Of a stretch of DNA of 32,715 nt, positions 30,960 through 32,715 are shown in pieces. The translations under genes and the position numbers were made by a program. This DNA comes from JAVDCA01 sp035764045 (GTDB taxonomy: Bacteria > Pseudomonadota > Alphaproteobacteria > Rhizobiales > Xanthobacteraceae), in contig DASTZX010000228.1 in NCBI GenBank assembly GCA_035764045.1, positions 1 through 32,715 of the forward strand, given 5' to 3'. Below the pieces are notes generated by a model. That model was not told the DNA's origin. It searched no databases and saw only the letters and a list, made by a program, of their open reading frames with translations. Numbering within the stretch: position 1 is the stretch's first letter; every line of letters starts with the position of its first letter.

Positions 30960-31001
30960 TTGGTACCCTGGCTGGTACTCAGTCCATTTTCGGGGTACCA
31001 A
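30960..31001. repeat. Inverted repeat upstream of the TIR-like operon
   Basis: ttggtaccc (30960-30968) pairs perfectly with gggtaccaa (30993-31001) over a 24-base spacer. It sits between the start of the TIR-like gene and the tRNA fragment. It may be a recombinase arm site or an operator; nothing decides between them. Confidence 0.4.
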
Positions 31002-31026
31002 AGCGACTTCGAGATTGCCAAAATTC

Positions 31027-31072
31027 TGGTGAGCGCGCTGGGACTCGAACCCAGGACCACCTGATTAAAAGT
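31027..31072 (-). other. Attachment-site scar: 3' half of a tRNA-Lys(TTT) gene
   Basis: Read on the minus strand, these 46 bases are the 3' half of a tRNA: ACTTTTAATCAGG (anticodon loop with TTT and the 3' stem strand), a variable loop, the T-arm CTGGG-TTCGAGT-CCCAG, the acceptor strand CGCGCTC, A and CCA. The 5' anticodon stem should read CCTGA but reads GGGAA, and no D-arm or acceptor 5' strand follows in the next 100 bases. It is therefore a displaced 3' end left by integration into a tRNA-Lys gene, not a working tRNA. The tyrosine recombinase gene begins 166 bases to the right. Confidence 0.85.
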
Positions 31073-31237
31073 TCCCGCGGAAGCGCCACGCCTCCTGTCA
31101 ACTCCTAACAGTCAATCTGATCATAAGGTCTTGATTTTCCGGGTGTTCACGCCCACGTTAGGCTCCGTTGGCCTACACGGGGTAACAGGCCATAACACCG
31201 TGTCCTGATTACCCCGGCGTTACCCGGAGCACCCCCC

Positions 31238-32715
31238 ATGGCCCTCACAGACGCGGGCATACGCAAGCTGCGCGGCCAGAAACAACGGTACGAAAAGCAC
31301 GATAAGAACGGCCTCTATCTGGTCATCCAGCCGAGCGGGGCGAAATCATGGGCATTGCGCTATCGCCGCCCGAACGGCAAGCCCGCGAAGCTGACGCTCG
31401 GCCCGCTCGATCTGAGCGACCAGGAGCCGGAGGGCACCCCAGTCATCGGCGCACCGCTGTCGCTCTTGTCGGCCCGCGCCCTCGCCACCGAACAATCGCG
31501 TCAGCGGGCGCGGGGCGTCGATATCGCCGCGAAGCATATCGCCGACAAACGGCGCAAGATACAGGCTATCGAGGACGCGGCTGACCGAACCTTTCCGGCC
31601 CTCGCGCGCCGCTTCATCGACGATTATGCCAAACCGAAGACGCGAAGCTGGCGCGACACGGCGCGGCTGCTTGGACTCGCCTACCCACCTGACGGCGGAA
31701 TTCCGACGGTGATCAAGAATGGTCTCGCCGACCGCTGGCGCGACCGCGACGTAGCGACGCTCAACGACAGCGACCTTTACACGGTGGTGGATGAAGCGCG
31801 GCGCACCGGCGTGCCCGGCTTGAAGCGGCGGCGCGACAGTGTGAGCGACACCATGGGCCGCGCGCTCGCCGCCGCCCTGTCCAGGTTCTTTAGCTGGCAG
31901 GTCGAGCACCGCCAGATCACCGTCAATCCAGCGGTCGGCATGTTCAAGCCTGACGCGCCGGAGGCGCGCGACCGCGTGCTGAGCCCCTCCGAACTGCGGT
32001 GGTTCTGGACTGGGTGCGAGGCCGTGGGAAATCCATTCGCGCCGGTGCTGAAGCTGCTCTTACTGACCGGCTGCCGCCGCGACGAAGTCGCGGACATGAC
32101 GCGCGCCGAATTGAGCGAGGACGGTACGACCTGGACCATTCCCGGCGCGCGCACCAAGAACGGCCGTGAGCATGTGGTCCACCTGTCGCCTTTGGCGCGC
32201 GAGATCATTGCCGCCGCGCCGCGGATCGAAGGCAAACCCGGCTTTCTGTTCACCACGAACGGCAAGACCCCGCTGTCCGGCTGGTCGAAATGCAAAACCC
32301 GCCTCGATGCCGCCATGCTGGTTGCCACCAAAAAGGCGGATGCAACAATTCCGCCATGGCGGCTGCACGATATTCGCCGCACGGTCGCGACCGTCATGCA
32401 TGAGGACCTGGATATTGATCCACATGTCGTCGAAGCGGTGCTCAACCACGTCAGCGGGGCCAAGGCGGGGATCGCAGGCACCTACAACAAGGCGAAATAC
32501 GCAGCCGAGCGGCGCGCCGCTTTGAACGCCTGGGCGCGATACATCCTGTTGCTGCTCGATGCGGACCTATTCAACGCGCACCGGAAGCATTTGGCCCACG
32601 GTGATGACAGTGACCAGGAGCAGGTGCGTGAAAATTTCAGGGTTTCGATAAGGGAAGGCGGTGAACGCTGGGCGCGCTACCTCGCGTTCGTGAGCGGCAA
32701 GCCCAATGTCGTGCG
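31238..32715 (+). CDS. Large tyrosine recombinase (integrase), 3' end outside the window
   Basis: At least 492 residues. The N-terminus MALTDAGIRKLRGQKQRYEK with GLYLVIQPSGAKSWALRYRR is the arm-binding domain of the P4-like type that starts genomic islands. The catalytic set is complete: R280 (TGCRRDEV), K307 (RTKNG), H377 and R380 (HDIRR), H404 (LNHVSG) and the nucleophile Y416 (GTYNKAKY). After Y416 the protein continues for more than 75 residues, longer than usual. It stands next to a tRNA-Lys fragment, so tRNA-Lys is its likely target. The island it belongs to probably extends to the right of the window. The frame is open to the last base. Confidence 0.93.
   Translation, partial: MALTDAGIRKLRGQKQRYEKHDKNGLYLVIQPSGAKSWALRYRRPNGKPAKLTLGPLDLSDQEPEGTPVIGAPLSLLSARALATEQSRQRARGVDIAAKHIADKRRKIQAIEDAADRTFPALARRFIDDYAKPKTRSWRDTARLLGLAYPPDGGIPTVIKNGLADRWRDRDVATLNDSDLYTVVDEARRTGVPGLKRRRDSVSDTMGRALAAALSRFFSWQVEHRQITVNPAVGMFKPDAPEARDRVLSPSELRWFWTGCEAVGNPFAPVLKLLLLTGCRRDEVADMTRAELSEDGTTWTIPGARTKNGREHVVHLSPLAREIIAAAPRIEGKPGFLFTTNGKTPLSGWSKCKTRLDAAMLVATKKADATIPPWRLHDIRRTVATVMHEDLDIDPHVVEAVLNHVSGAKAGIAGTYNKAKYAAERRAALNAWARYILLLLDADLFNAHRKHLAHGDDSDQEQVRENFRVSIREGGERWARYLAFVSGKPNVV

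Noticed and set aside
30852..31001. N-terminal extension of the TIR-like N-terminal frame to a TTG at 31001
   Set aside because: The added residues have no family likeness and cover the inverted repeat; the ATG at 30849-30851 has a ribosome site and gives the normal start.
31027..31072. Functional tRNA-Lys
   Set aside because: The 5' half (acceptor strand, D-arm, 5' anticodon stem) is absent, so it cannot fold as a tRNA.

Overview
This window is GC-rich DNA from an alphaproteobacterium, most likely of the order Hyphomicrobiales (Bradyrhizobium/Rhodoplanes/Xanthobacteraceae-like). The reasons are the gyrA - coaD - cyclophilins - queA - tgt gene order, three Bug/TctC-type binding proteins, an HWE-family sensor kinase, and dense small palindromic intergenic repeats of kinds I associate with rhizobial genomes. 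The genus is an inference.

1-8.7 kb, core region: the 3' end of gyrA, then an insertion holding a GIY-YIG nuclease gene framed by inverted copies of a palindromic repeat, two tandem Bug receptors and a small secreted protein. Then come coaD, an exported cyclophilin, two TonB-C-like paralogues, a cytoplasmic cyclophilin, queA and tgt. QueA and Tgt act in the same pathway (queuosine tRNA modification). This Tgt has lost all four residues of the usual zinc site.

8.7-17 kb, oxidative catabolism: two [2Fe-2S] subunit + Tat-exported molybdopterin subunit pairs (isoquinoline 1-oxidoreductase-like), a third Bug receptor with a twin-arginine leader, and a divergent 3-hydroxybenzoate 6-hydroxylase-like flavoprotein. 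Together they suggest uptake and hydroxylation of an aromatic or N-heteroaromatic acid. The second large subunit carries Gln where the catalytic Glu is expected.

17-28 kb, mixed chromosome: dgkA, an exported RidA-like protein, a FadD-like acyl-CoA ligase, an SPW membrane protein, a decaying rhomboid gene, a two-repeat HhH protein, a one-TM protein, an HWE histidine kinase, a small membrane protein, an NDUFA9-like SDR and an exported PQQ-like beta-propeller.

28-32.7 kb, accessory region: a small unknown gene, a truncated YihY/BrkB fragment, then an operon on the minus strand made of a TIR-like protein (split by one in-frame amber codon into an N-terminal and a TIR-like part) followed by a DUF2806 protein. 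To its right is the 3' half of a tRNA-Lys(TTT) gene, the scar of an integration event, and a large tyrosine recombinase that runs off the end. The TIR-like/DUF2806 pair is the best candidate for an undescribed (anti-phage type) system here.
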